DNA of 64,000 bases, taken from the NCBI GenBank assembly GCA_963827725.1, contig CAWHBM010000001.1, forward strand, positions 1,860,001 through 1,924,000. The letters run 5' to 3'. The DNA comes from VAXT01 sp963827725 (GTDB taxonomy: Bacteria > Actinomycetota > Thermoleophilia > Gaiellales > Gaiellaceae). Numbering within the stretch: position 1 is the stretch's first letter; each line of letters begins with the position of its first letter. The position numbers and the translations under genes were made by a program. Under the pieces are notes generated by a model. It made no database searches. It had not been told where the DNA came from and saw only the letters and a program-made list of their open reading frames with translations. Below, piece after piece: positions 30,677-40,369 of this stretch.

Positions 30677-31424
30677 TCAGTCGACGTCGGCGCGGCGGTA
30701 GCGCCAGGTCGCGGCCAGCCAGGCCGCGATCGCGATCGCGGGGAGGACGACGAACGCGACGGCAGCGGAGCCGGCCTCGAGCTGCACGTCGACGTCGGGC
30801 GCCAGGCCGAGAACGGAGGACGCCCAGCCGATGACCGTGAAGCGGGCCGTGCCTTCTGCGGCGTAGCCGACGACGTTCTCCCAGATCAGAATGAAGGCAA
30901 GTCCCCACCAGACCGCGCGCCGAAACCAGAGGCCTGCCGCGACGAAGAGGCCGGCGTACGCGAGCGCGGCGAGCGACGCGGCGAGCAGCGTCGCCCAGGC
31001 CACGTCGCCGGCACCCGCGACGAGGGCGGACGCGGTCGAGCGGCAGCGCGGTCAGCGGCACGACGACGGTGACCGTGGCGAGCACCGCGGCCGCGGGAAG
31101 CTGCCAGCGCGGCACGGGCTTCAGCCACAGGTAGACGAGCAGCTGGTCCTCCACGAGGTCGCCGATCGCCGAAGTGCCGAGCCAGAGCGCCGCGAGCGGG
31201 ACGAGGATCCCGAGCCCGTAGGTGGAGACGGCGTCCGCGGCCGCCTGGGCGGAGTCGTCGTCCAGGCGGGCGAACACGCCCGATCAGGACGGCGAGCGCG
31301 CCGAGAGCCGCCGATGCCGAGCAGGCGCGGAACGGTGATCTGCGTGCGCAGCAGCAGCCGGTAGAGCGCGAGGAGCGAGACGAGCGCGCCCGGGCGGGCC
31401 GAGACGGCGCTCAGCCGTGCTCAT
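30677..31424 (-). CDS. ABC-2 permease, second exporter pair (frameshifted)
   Basis: Starts MSTAERRLGPPGRARL. Family-like hydrophobic pieces occur in several frames: SLLALYRLLLRTQITVPRLL, then VSTYGLGILVPLAALWLGTSAIGDLVEDQLLVYLWLKPVP, then WRRAVWWGLAFILIWENVVGYAAEG-like sequence to the stop at 30677. Indels near 31030, 31280 and 31380. Its ATG overlaps the stop of the ATPase at 31421 (ATGA). Confidence 0.7.
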
Positions 31425-32344
31425 CGCTGCACCACGTAGCGGAAGACGCCTTCGAGGTCGGCGTCGAGCGGATGCACCTCGAAGAGGCGGGCGCCGCGGT
31501 CGCGCGCGACCGGCGCGAGCGCGTGAGCCAGCGCCCGGGCGTCCGTCGTGTCGAGCTCGAGCACATCGTCTCCGTCGAGCCGCACGCCGACCGCAGTCCC
31601 GGCTTCGAGCAGCGCGCCGGCGAGCTCGCGAGGCCGGTCGGTGCGGACGCGAATACGCATCGGCCGGTCGTCCATCAGCGCGCGCAACTCGTGGAAGTCG
31701 CCCGCGGCCGCGAGCCGGCCCTGCGACATGACGAGGACCTGGGAGCCGAGCCGCTCCACCTCGTCGAGCACGTGGCTGGACACGATCACGCAGCGCCCCT
31801 CGCTCGCCGAGCCGCCGGAACAGGGCGACCATGTCCATTCGCTGACGCGGGTCGAGGCCGGTCAGCGGCTCGTCGAGGACGAGCACGGCCGGGTCGTGGA
31901 CGATCGCCTGCGCGACCTTCACGCGCTGTCGCATCCCCTTCGAGTACGCCGGCAGCCGGCGTGAGTCGGACGGGTCGAGGTCGACCGTCTCGAGCGCCGC
32001 GGCCGCCGCGCCGGCGGGATCGGGCAGGCCCTGCAGCCTGGCGGACAGGGTGACGAACTCGCGTGCCGTCAGAGGCTCGAAGACGCCCTCCTGCTGTGGT
32101 ACCAGCCCGATCAGCCGGGAGACGCCGACGTCCGCCCGCGGATCGCGGCCGAGAACGCGGACCGTGCCCTTTGACGGACGGGCGAGGCCGCAGAGCATGC
32201 GGAACATCGTCGACTTGCCGGCGCCGTTCGGTCCGAGCAGCGCCGTCACGCCTGGTCCGACGTCGAAGCTGACGTCGGAGACGGCGACGAGCGGCCCGAA
32301 CCACTTCGAGACGTTCTCTGCGACGACCCGCGGCTCGGCGTCAT
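31421..32344 (-). CDS. ABC transporter ATPase, second exporter pair (frameshifted)
   Basis: Walker A LLGPNGAGKSTMFRML, Q-loop LVPQQEGVFEPL, signature YSKGMRQRVKVAQAI, Walker B VLVLDEPLTGLDP, then, one frame over, CVIVSSHVLDEVERLGSQVLVM with the H-loop. The break is near 31797. Another indel near the start separates ATG 32344 (MTPSR) from the frame VVAENVSKWFGPLVAV. CcmA/NatA-like ATPase for an ABC-2 permease. It overlaps both flanking permease genes by a few bases, so all four form one operon. Confidence 0.85.
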
Positions 32345-33226
32345 CGGAACGCCTCGAGACGGCGGTAGCGGAGCCAACAGACGAGCGCGCCGGCCAGGAT
32401 GGCGGCGCCGACGCCCCCGGCGAGGAGCCACGTCGACGAGCTCCGCCGACCGGCTCAGTGTCGTCGGAGGCCTCGCCGAAGATCCGATACGAGAGCTCGA
32501 ACGCGACGAACGGGAGAGCTGAACAGGTCGAGCTCGTTCGGCGCATCCGCGCTCTCGATCGCCGACCGCACGATGCTCGGCCGGGACGAAGAGGAGCAGG
32601 ACGACGCCGACGGCGGCAGCAGCTCGTCGGGTGGTGAAGCTCGAGACCGCCATCGACAGAGCGGCATAGAGAAGCGCGGTCGTGGTCCCGACCGCGAAGA
32701 TGCGCACGAGGAGCCCCGGGATCTCGGTGGCGGACGGCCCAAGGCCGGCGAGGACGAAGGCGAGCAGCATGAAGAGCAGCGGGCCGAGGGTGATCAGGAG
32801 CATGACGGCAAGGACGCCTGCTCCCTTTGCCGACGAGATAGCGGGTGCGGTCGAGCGGGCCGGCGAGGTAGAGGCCGAGCATCCCGCTGCGCCTGTCCGG
32901 GCAGAGCGCCTCGGGGGCGACGAGCGCGGCGAAGAGCGCAAGCGCACTCGCCGATGATGAACATGTAGTCGCCGTAGCTGATGAGGTCCTCGGCGACGAC
33001 GTCGTTCACGATGACGGCGAACGGCGACCGAGACGAGGGCGGGGAGGAACGCGATCGCGAGCGTGATCGCAGGCAGCACCTTGTGGCGCCCGCCCCGCCC
33101 GAGGCCGAGCACGCGCCGGGCCGTGAATTCGGCGAGGGTCAGGATCGCCCGCGCCGGACGCTCTCGTGGGCCGTCGTAGCCGCGGTAGCCGAGGTCGAAG
33201 AGCTGTGCGTCCGGGCCGGTCGTCAC
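32341..33226 (-). CDS. ABC-2 permease, first exporter pair (multiply frameshifted)
   Basis: GTG start overlapping the ATPase stop (GTGA). Sequence starts VTTGPDAQLFDLGYRGYDGPRE, which also occurs at the N-terminus of actinobacterial ABC-2 permeases, then VLGLGRGGRHKVLPAITLAIAFLPAL. After several indels (33010-32520) the frame AGVLAVMLLITLGPLLFMLL, LLVRIFAVGTTTALLYAALSMAVSSFTTRRAAAA resumes. It ends RYRRLEAFR with TGA at 32341. Pairs with the ATPase at 33223-34117. Confidence 0.75.
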
Positions 33227-34117
33227 GCACCCGTCCCGAGGTACACGTCCTCCAGCGTCCGTCCGCGCGGCTCGAGCCGTCGCAGCCCGACGCCGAGATC
33301 GGCGACGGTGTCGCGAACGGCGTCGTAGGCGTCGTCCGTCGCCGCCGAGAAGGAGCACGGCGCCATCGAGGGTCACGTCGAGGCCGCGCGCGGCCAGGAT
33401 GGCCGCCAGCTCGTCAGCCCGCTCGTCCACTTCGACGACCAGCCCTTCCGGCCCCCGGCGGAGGTCTGCGAGCGTGCCGGCGCGCACGACCTCCCCGCCC
33501 TCGACGATCACGACCGCGTCGCAGATCCGCTCAGCCTCCTCGAGGTGGTGGGACGAAAGGACGATGTGCACGCCGAACTCGGTGCCGATGCGACGGATGA
33601 GGGCGAGCATCTCCGTCCGCTGCATCGGGTCGAGCCCGTCGGTCGGCTCGTCGAGGAGGACGAGCTCAGGATCGTGGGCGATCGCCGAGGCGAGCTTGAC
33701 CCGTTGCCGCTGGCCCGTGGACATCGGCCCGACCGGACGGAAGCGCTCCTCGCCGAGACCCACGAGCCACAGCGCCTCGTTCGCCCGCTGGACGGCCGCA
33801 CGGCGGGGCAGCAGGTGCATCTCGGCGAGGTGGCGCACGAAGTCGTTTGCGGCGAGCTCCGAAGGCAGGTCGTGGTGCTCGGGCGCGTAGCCGATGCGCG
33901 ATCGCACCTCGATGCCTGCCGTCGAGGGATCCTTGCCGAGCACGGTCAGCTCACCGCCGTCACGGGAGCGGAGCCCGAGAACCAGCGAGATGAACGTCGT
34001 CTTGCCGGCGCCGTTCGACCCGAGCAGGCCGGTGATCCCGGGGCCGATGTCGGCGTCGAGGCCCGCGAGCGCGACCGTGCTGCCATAGCGCTTCACGACC
34101 CCGCGTGCGGAGATCAC
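33223..34117 (-). CDS. ABC transporter ATPase, first exporter pair (one frameshift)
   Basis: ATG 34117, MISARGVVKRYG. Walker A LLGSNGAGKTTFISL, signature MSTGQRQRVKLASAI, Walker B LVLLDEPTDGLDPMQRTEML, H-loop VLSSHHLEEAERICD. The C-terminal regulatory part continues in a shifted frame from about 33350 (DAVRDTVADLGVGLRRLEPRGRTLEDVYLG). First gene of a four-gene operon ATPase-permease-ATPase-permease. Substrate unknown. Confidence 0.9.
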
Positions 34118-34141
34118 GGGCGCGCGAGTGCTCGACCTCGA

Positions 34142-34540
34142 TCAAGTCAGCGGCGTGACGTAGACCTTCCGCTGCCGCGGCCCGTCGAACTCGCAGAAGA
34201 AGATTCCCTGCCAAGTGCCGAGCGCAAGCTTCCCGTCAGCGAGCGGGACGAGCACCTGGGGGCCCGAGAGCGCGGCTCGCACGTGGGAGGGCGCGTTCTC
34301 CTCGCCGTCCTCGATGTGCTGCCAGCCCCAATCCTCGCCGACGATTCGCTCCATGGCCGCCTCGAGGTCACGCGCGACTGCCGGATCGGCGTGCTCCTGG
34401 ATCGTGACGCCGGCCGTCGTATGCGGGACGTAGACGAGCGCGGCCGATGCGCCGTTCGCTCCGTCCAGCGCGTCCTGGACGAGCCGCGTGATGTCGACCA
34501 GCTGCGTCTTGCGCTCGGTGCTTAGGCCAATCTCGCGCAC
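34142..34540 (-). CDS. yjbQ: YjbQ/UPF0047 family protein
   Basis: 132 residues, the exact family length. Conserved VYVPHTTAGVTIQEHADP and WQHIEDGEENAPSHVRAAL give the His/Asp metal-site residues, with LGTWQGIFFCEFDGPRQRKV at the C-terminus. YjbQ proteins have weak thiamine-phosphate synthase activity. The physiological role is unsettled. It precedes the ABC operon on the same strand with a 24-base gap. Confidence 0.93.
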   Translation of the reverse strand: MREIGLSTERKTQLVDITRLVQDALDGANGASAALVYVPHTTAGVTIQEHADPAVARDLEAAMERIVGEDWGWQHIEDGEENAPSHVRAALSGPQVLVPLADGKLALGTWQGIFFCEFDGPRQRKVYVTPLT

Positions 34541-34558
34541 GGCGTTATCCTACGGCCC

Positions 34559-36055
34559 GTGCCGAGCGCAGCCGCTCCCCTGACCGCAGCCGACCTCGAC
34601 CGCTTCCGCGACCGGGCCGATCGGTTCATCGCGGAGCTCGACGAGGAGTTCTACCTCCACTACGCGGGCCTCAAGGAGGACCTGGAGCTGGCGCCGATCT
34701 ACGAGCGCTACTCCGAGCTCACCCGCCTCGAGCAGGCGCAGGCGCTCGGCCAGACCGCAAACGGCGACAGGGGAGTCCGCGAGCTCTGGCGCTTCTCGGC
34801 CGAGGGCTACCTGAGTGATCTCACCCGCGAGCAGGCGGAGAAGATCGCAAGGCTGGAGGCGAGCCTGGAGGCGACCGTAAACGGTGAGACGATCCCCTTC
34901 CGGATGCTGCGGCCGGCGATGGCGAACGAGCCCGACCGCGACAAGCGTGAGCGCATCGACCGCGTGCGCGTCGAGCTGACCGAGGAGCATCTGAACCCCC
35001 TCTACGCGGAGGGCGTGCACGTCGTTCGCGACGGTGTCGAGCAACTCGAGGCGCCGAACTACGCCGACCTGTACCGAAACTTCGGCTTCCGTCTCGACGA
35101 GCTGGCCGACCAGTGCCGCGCGCTGCTCGACTCGACGGAGAAGGTCTTCGAGCAGGCTGCCGACAAGCTGTTCCGAGCACGGGTCGGGGTCAGCCTCGAC
35201 GAGGCGAAGCGCTGGGACGTGATCCGCACCTTCCGCGCGCCCGAGTGGGATCCGCAGTTCCCGGCCGAGAAGATGATGCCGGCACTCGAGGCGACGCTCA
35301 CCGATATGGGCATCGACTTGAAATCGCAGAAGAACGTCGAGCTCGACGTCGAGCAGCGCCCGAAGAAGAGCCCCCGCGCCTTCTGCGCCCCGATCGAGGT
35401 TCCCGGCCGCGTGGTGCTCGTCATCCAGCCGATGGGCGGCGCCGACGACTGGCGCGCCCTCTTCCACGAGGCCGGCCACACCGAGCACTACGCGAACACC
35501 TCGGCCGACCTGAGCATGGAGGAGAAGCGCCTCGGCGACGTCGCGGTCACCGAAGGCTGGGCGATGCTGATGCAGCATCTGACCGACGACCCCGCCTGGC
35601 TCTCGAAGCGGCTCGACTTCCCCAAGCCTCTCGACTTCGAGATCGAAGGCGTCACGCAGCTCCTCTACATGGTGCGGCGCTACTCGGCGAAGCTCCTCTA
35701 CGAGATCGAGTTCCACCAGGCGGAGGATCCGACCAAGCTCTCGAACCGCTATGTCGAGATCCTCGGCGATGCGCTCAAGATCGAGCCGTCGGCGACGGAC
35801 TACCTCTCCGACATCGATTCGAGCTTCTACGTCACCGGCTACCTGCGCTCATGGGCATTCGAGGCGCAGTTCCGCACGCACCTGCGCGAGCGGTGGGGCA
35901 GCGAGTGGTTCACGAAGCGCGAGGCGGGCTCGCTCGTCCGAGAGCTCTGGGAGACGGGCATGAGCATGACCGCCGACGAGATGCTCCACGAGGTGACGGG
36001 CCAGGAGATCGACATGGACGCCTGCGCCCAACTCACGCGCGAGACGCTCTCCTAG
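34559..36055 (+). CDS. M3-like zinc oligopeptidase
   Basis: 498 residues, GTG start. The zinc motif HEAGHTEHYAN is at about 302-306, followed by the third ligand region AVTEGWAMLMQHL (E-G-W). The all-helical C-terminal half (LLYMVRRYSAKLLYEIEFHQ) is as in M3/M2-like peptidases. No signal peptide, so cytoplasmic peptide breakdown is likely. Ends eight bases before a small membrane-protein gene. Confidence 0.85.
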   Translation: MPSAAAPLTAADLDRFRDRADRFIAELDEEFYLHYAGLKEDLELAPIYERYSELTRLEQAQALGQTANGDRGVRELWRFSAEGYLSDLTREQAEKIARLEASLEATVNGETIPFRMLRPAMANEPDRDKRERIDRVRVELTEEHLNPLYAEGVHVVRDGVEQLEAPNYADLYRNFGFRLDELADQCRALLDSTEKVFEQAADKLFRARVGVSLDEAKRWDVIRTFRAPEWDPQFPAEKMMPALEATLTDMGIDLKSQKNVELDVEQRPKKSPRAFCAPIEVPGRVVLVIQPMGGADDWRALFHEAGHTEHYANTSADLSMEEKRLGDVAVTEGWAMLMQHLTDDPAWLSKRLDFPKPLDFEIEGVTQLLYMVRRYSAKLLYEIEFHQAEDPTKLSNRYVEILGDALKIEPSATDYLSDIDSSFYVTGYLRSWAFEAQFRTHLRERWGSEWFTKREAGSLVRELWETGMSMTADEMLHEVTGQEIDMDACAQLTRETLS

Positions 36056-36063
36056 GAGTAGTC

Positions 36064-36375
36064 ATGAGCGACGAGATCGTCCCGAGAGACGAGTTGCGGG
36101 CGGCCGTCGAAGCGCGGAAAGAAGTCGGCGAGGACCTGGAGCCGGAACTGGTCGACGCCTTCGTCGAGCGCATCGAGCGGCGGCTGGAGCAGCGCAAAGG
36201 CGAGAGCGAGCAGTCGCTGAAGCGCAAGCGCGACCACCAGAAGGAGATGGTGCTCGGCGCGTTGGCGATCTCGGTTCCACTGTTCGTGATCGCAGCGATC
36301 TTCGTCGGCCTGGCCGGCATCCTCGTGGTCTGCGGGACCCTCGTCGTGATCGCGATCGTCTCGGCGCGCGCGTAG
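36064..36375 (+). CDS. Small membrane protein with charged N-terminal domain
   Basis: 103 residues, ATG 36064, eight bases after the peptidase stop. The charged N-terminus VDAFVERIERRLEQRKGESEQSLKRKRD is predicted helical, followed by two TM helices (LGALAISVPLFVIAAIFVGLAGILVVCGTLVVIAIVSA). It resembles DUF1707-like small integral proteins in layout only. Probably co-transcribed with the peptidase. Confidence 0.6.
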   Translation: MSDEIVPRDELRAAVEARKEVGEDLEPELVDAFVERIERRLEQRKGESEQSLKRKRDHQKEMVLGALAISVPLFVIAAIFVGLAGILVVCGTLVVIAIVSARA

Positions 36376-36382
36376 CTACTAG

Positions 36383-36913
36383 CTAGAGCGCGCCGCCGGC
36401 TGCGGGGGGTGCTGCGGCCGACTCGCCCTGGTCGCCGACCGCGTTTCGGGACAGGTAGTCCTCAACCAGCAAGATGTTCGACTCCGAGGCGCGCTCGACG
36501 ATGCTCAGTAGCGCGGACATGCTTGCGACCTCCTCGCGCTGCTCCTGGAGGAACCAGTGCAGGAACTGCTCGCCGACGAGGTCTCCCTCCTCGCGCGCCA
36601 GGGCGGCCAGCGCGGCGATCTGCTCGGTGACCCGCTTCTCCTGCTCCAGCGCGAGCGCGACCGGCGCGCGGGCGTCCGAGAACGTCGTCTGCGGCGCCTC
36701 GGCGGCCGGGATCTCGACGGCGTGGTCGGCGTCGAGCATGAACTGCACGATCATCATCGCGTGGTTTCGCTCCTCGATGGCCTGCCGGTAGAAGTGGGCG
36801 GCAAGCAACGGCAGCGTCTCGGCGTCGTAGTACACCGCGATTGCGACGTACTGCTGGGAGGCCGCGAACTCGTGGCCGACCTGCTCGTTCAGCTTGCTGG
36901 GAAAGCTCGCCAC
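36383..36913 (-). CDS. Ferritin
   Basis: 176 residues. N-terminal LNEQVGHEFAASQQYVAIAVYYD and AIEERNHAMMIVQFMLDA carry the E and ExxH ferroxidase ligands. Further helices TEQIAALAALAREEGD and LVGEQFLHWFLQEQREEVASMSALL carry the other Glu ligands. A Gly/Ala-rich tail follows. It oxidises and stores iron in a 24-mer. Convergent with the small membrane-protein gene and divergent from the cDPGS-like gene. Confidence 0.93.
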   Translation of the reverse strand: MASFPSKLNEQVGHEFAASQQYVAIAVYYDAETLPLLAAHFYRQAIEERNHAMMIVQFMLDADHAVEIPAAEAPQTTFSDARAPVALALEQEKRVTEQIAALAALAREEGDLVGEQFLHWFLQEQREEVASMSALLSIVERASESNILLVEDYLSRNAVGDQGESAAAPPAAGGAL

Positions 36914-36964
36914 GGCGCGACTCTACCGCGCTCCGTCCGCTGTGTAGCTGCATAATTCGTATTC

Positions 36965-38309
36965 ATGGAGCCCAAACGAATTCTCATCGCAGGTGCGGCC
37001 GGACGCGACTTTCACAATTTCAACGTCGTGTACCGCGGCCGCGAGGACTACGACGTCGTTGCCTTCACGGCGACACAGATTCCGGACATCGCCGGCCGCG
37101 TCTATCCCCCACTCCTGGCCGGTGACCTCTACCCGGACGGGATCCCGATCCGACCCGAGGCCGAGCTCGCAGACCTGATTCGCGAGCACGAGGTGGACGA
37201 GGTCGTCTTCTCGTACTCCGACGTGACCCACGAGCACGTGATGCACACGGGCTCCCTCGCGCTCGCCGCCGGCGCGAAGTTCAGCCTGCTCTCCCCGCAC
37301 GACACGGCGCTGACCTCCTCGAAGCCCTCGGTCGCGATCTGCGCCGTCCGGACGGGCTCGGGGAAGAGCCAGACCACCCGCCGGGTCGCTCAGCTCCTGC
37401 GAGACGACGGGAAGCGCGTGGCCGTTCTCCGGCACCCGATGCCCTACGGCGACCTCACGAAGCAGGTTGTCCAGCGCTTCGCGCGCTACGAGGACCTCGA
37501 GGCAGCCGACTGCACGATCGAGGAGCGCGAGGAGTACGAGCCGCACATCGCCGAGGGGAACCTCGTCTTTGCGGGCATCGACTATGCCGCGATCCTGGAA
37601 GCCGCCGAGCAAGAGGCCGACGTGATCGTGTGGGACGGAGGCAACAACGACACGCCGTTCGTGAAGCCCAACCTGCACCTCGTCGTCGTCGATCCCCACA
37701 GGCCGGGCCACGAGCTTCGCTACCACCCCGGCGAGACGAACCTGCGCATGGCGCACGTCTGCGTCGTGAACAAGGTGGACAGCGCCGACCAGGCCGGCAT
37801 CGACGCCGTCCTCGACTCGATCCGCACGCACAACCCCGAGGCGGCGATCGTCATGGCCGCCTCGCCCTTCCACGTCGAAGGGCGATGCATCCGAGATCAA
37901 GGGCAAGCGAGTGCTCGCAATCGAGGACGGGCCGACGCTGACTCACGGCGAGATGGCCTACGGCGCCGCCGTGCTGGCCGCAAAGACGAACGGTGCGGCC
38001 GAGCTGATCGACCCCAAACCGCATGCGGTGGGCTCGATCGAGGCGACCTTCGCCGAGTACCCGCACGTCGGGGCACTGCTTCCTGCGATGGGCTACGGGC
38101 GCAAGCAGATGGACGATCTCGCGGAGACGATCAAGCGCTCCGAGCCCGACCTCGTCCTGATCGGGACGCCGATCGACCTCCGGCGGCTGATCGATTTCAG
38201 CGTGCCGGCGATGCGCGTGACGTATCGGCTCGAGGAGATCGGCGAGCCGACGCTTGCCGACGTCCTCGGCGAGCATGGCCTGATCGGCGAGCGCGCCGCA
38301 CTCGTGTGA
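36965..38309 (+). CDS. cDPGS-like P-loop GTPase/ATPase of arginine modules (one frameshift)
   Basis: Starts MEPKRILIAGAAGRDFHNFNVVYRG, a Rossmann-type fold. A P-loop ICAVRTGSGKSQTTRRVAQLL sits at about 128. VIVWDGGNNDTPFVKPNLHLVVVDPHRPGHEL is characteristic of the cyclic 2,3-diphosphoglycerate synthetase family. At about 37880 an extra G shifts the frame; the rest continues DASEIKGKRVLAIEDGPTLTHGEMAYGAAVLAAKT to the TGA at 38309. About 448 residues. It overlaps the carbamate kinase start, so its role is probably tied to carbamoyl-phosphate/arginine metabolism rather than cDPG itself. Confidence 0.8.
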
Positions 38310-39199
38310 GCCTCGTCGTCGCGCTGGGCGGTAACGCGCTCGGGCGCGGGACGGCCGCCGAGCAGCTGACGGCGCTGCGTGAGACTTGTGCGGCAATCGC
38401 GCCGCTCGTCCGCGAGGGCGAGGTCGTCGTCACGCACGGGAACGGGCCCCAGGTCGGGAACGAGCTTCTGCGCCAGGAGCGCGCGGCCGACGAGGTGCCT
38501 CCGCTCCCGCTCTTCCTCGCGGTCGCGCAGACCCAGGCCGAGATCGGCGCGATGCTCGAGACCGAGCTCGCCGCTGCGTCTGGCCGCCAGGTCGTGTGCC
38601 TGCTCACGCACGTTCACGTCGATCCGGACGACCCGGCGTTCGCGAGCCCGTCGAAGCCGATCGGGCCCTTCTACAGCGCCGAGGAGGCGCCCGAGCTCGA
38701 GCGCAGCGCGGCTGGCAGCTCGTCGAGGACGCAGGTCGCGGCTTTCGGCGGGTCGTCCCGTCGCCCGAGCCGCTGGAGATCGTCGAGCTCGAAGCGATCC
38801 GGGCCTTGCTCGCCAGCGACGCAGTGACGATCGCGTGCGGCGGAGGCGGAATCCCCGTCGTGAGCAAGGACGGACGCCTGAAGGGGGTCGACGCGGTGAT
38901 CGACAAGGACCGAGCGTCGGCGCTCCTGGCGACTCGGCTCGGCGCTGAGCGGCTCGTGATCCTGACCGAGGTGCCGGCGGTCTACAGGCGTTTCCGGAAG
39001 TCGAACCAGGAGGAGATCCGCCGGCTCTCCGCCGACGAGGCCGAATCGCTCCTGCCAGAGCTCGCCGAGGGCTCGATGCGCCCGAAGCTCGAGGCCGCAG
39101 TCGACTTCGCCCGAGCCGGGCGGCGAAACCCTGATCACGTCGTTCGAGGCCTTGGGCGACGCGCTCGGCGGCCGCGCCGGCACGCGCATCTCGGGCTGA
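38306..39199 (+). CDS. arcC: Carbamate kinase (two frameshifts)
   Basis: GTG start overlapping the previous stop (GTGA). Motifs: VVALGGNALGRGTAAEQ, VVVTHGNGPQVGNELLRQE, SKPIGPFY, then in another frame GWQLVEDAGRGFRRVVPSP, IACGGGGIPVV, GVDAVIDKDRASALLATRL, VPAVYRRF, SMRPKLEAAVDF and GRAGTRIS. Indels near 38710 and 39115. About 300 residues. It makes ATP from carbamoyl phosphate during arginine/agmatine breakdown, or the reverse. Confidence 0.92.
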
Positions 39200-39262
39200 C
39201 CGAACCAATCTCGCGCCTCGAGCGAATCAGCGGCGACCCCAATACGGAAGGAGCCGCACAGC

Positions 39263-39991
39263 ATGCGTACTCTGGCACTCGTCTTCCTAGCAGGGACAGC
39301 CGCGATCCTGCTCGCCGCGCTCACGCGCGGTAGCGAGCCTGAGGCCGCCAAGGCCTCGAGCCACCGGGAAGCACCTCTCATCTCTGAGGACCCAGTCGCG
39401 GACAACACCGACGTCTACGCGTTCCGAAGTCCGGACGCGCCGAACACGGTCACCATCATGGCGAACTACATCCCCCTCGAGGAGCCGGCCGGCGGACCGA
39501 ACTTCAACGCCTTCGGCGAGGACGTCGTGTACTCGATCAATATCGACAACACGGCCGACGGCGATGAGGACATCGTCTATGAGTTCCGCTTCCGCACCGA
39601 GACCCGGAACGGCGACACGTTTCTCTACAACACCGGGCCGATCAACTCGCTCTCGGACCCGGACTGGAACCGGCCCCAGTTCTACAGCCTGACCCGGTTC
39701 GATCGGAATCGGAGAAAGAACCTGGGCCGAAGCCTGCCGACGTCGCCCGTGAACATCGGCCCGCGGTCGACACCGACCTACACATCGCTGATGGCGGCAG
39801 CCGTGCGGAACATCCCGCGCGGCGGCGGCAAGGTCTTCGCGGGTCAGATCGACGATCCGTTCTTCGTCGACCTCGGCTCGATCTTCGACCTCGCCGGGCT
39901 GCGACCGTTCAACACGCTCCACGCCATTCCGCTCCCGACAGAGGACGGCGTGGACGGAGTGGGCGGTTTCAACACGCACATGATCGCCATC
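39263..39991 (+). pseudogene. DUF4331 secreted protein, 3'-truncated
   Basis: Good SD (GGAAGGAG). Signal/anchor MRTLALVFLAGTAAILLAAL, then SSHREAPLISEDPVADNTDVYAF, the DUF4331 opening, PNTVTIMANYIPLEEPAGGPNF, VVYSINIDNTADGDEDIVYEFRF. The family signature ends at GGFNTHMIAI (about 39991). The following bases read as an ECF sigma factor in another frame. About half of a normal DUF4331 protein (about 450-500 aa) is missing. Either a real deletion joined two neighbours, or the assembly is chimeric here. Confidence 0.75.
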
Positions 39992-40358
39992 CACCGGGCG
40001 CGCCAAGGCAAGCACCTGGCTCCTCACGTTCGTCCATCGCAGAGCGGTCGACCTCGTCCGGCGCGAGGAGCGGCGGCGGACCGAACCGGTGGAATCCGCA
40101 CCGGAACCGACCCAACCCGGCGCGGACGAGGACGTCGCGGCTCGCTCCAAGCGGCAGATCGTGCAGGAAGCGCTTCGCCGCCTTCCCCACGAGCAGCGGC
40201 AGGCGATCGAGCTCGCCTACTACGGCGGGTTCACCCAGTCGGAGCTAGCCGAACGACTCGGTCAGCCGCTCGGCACGATCAAGAGCAGGATGTTCACCGG
40301 TCTCGAACGTTTGCGCGCAGAACTGGTCGAATCGGGTTTCGAAGGCGCATCTCACTAA
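39984..40358 (+). pseudogene. ECF sigma-70 factor, 5'-truncated
   Basis: In frame after a TGA at 39981: SPSTGRAKASTWLLTFVHRRAVDLVRREERR is the end of sigma region 2. From about 40160, IVQEALRRLPHEQRQAIELAYYGGFTQSELAERLGQPLGTIKSRMFTGLERLR is a complete sigma region 4. The N-terminal part of region 2 is missing and no proper start exists, although an in-frame GTG at 40089 could give a region-4-only peptide. The join with DUF4331 is within about 10 bases. Confidence 0.75.
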
Positions 40359-40369
40359 CATCCGCGCGC

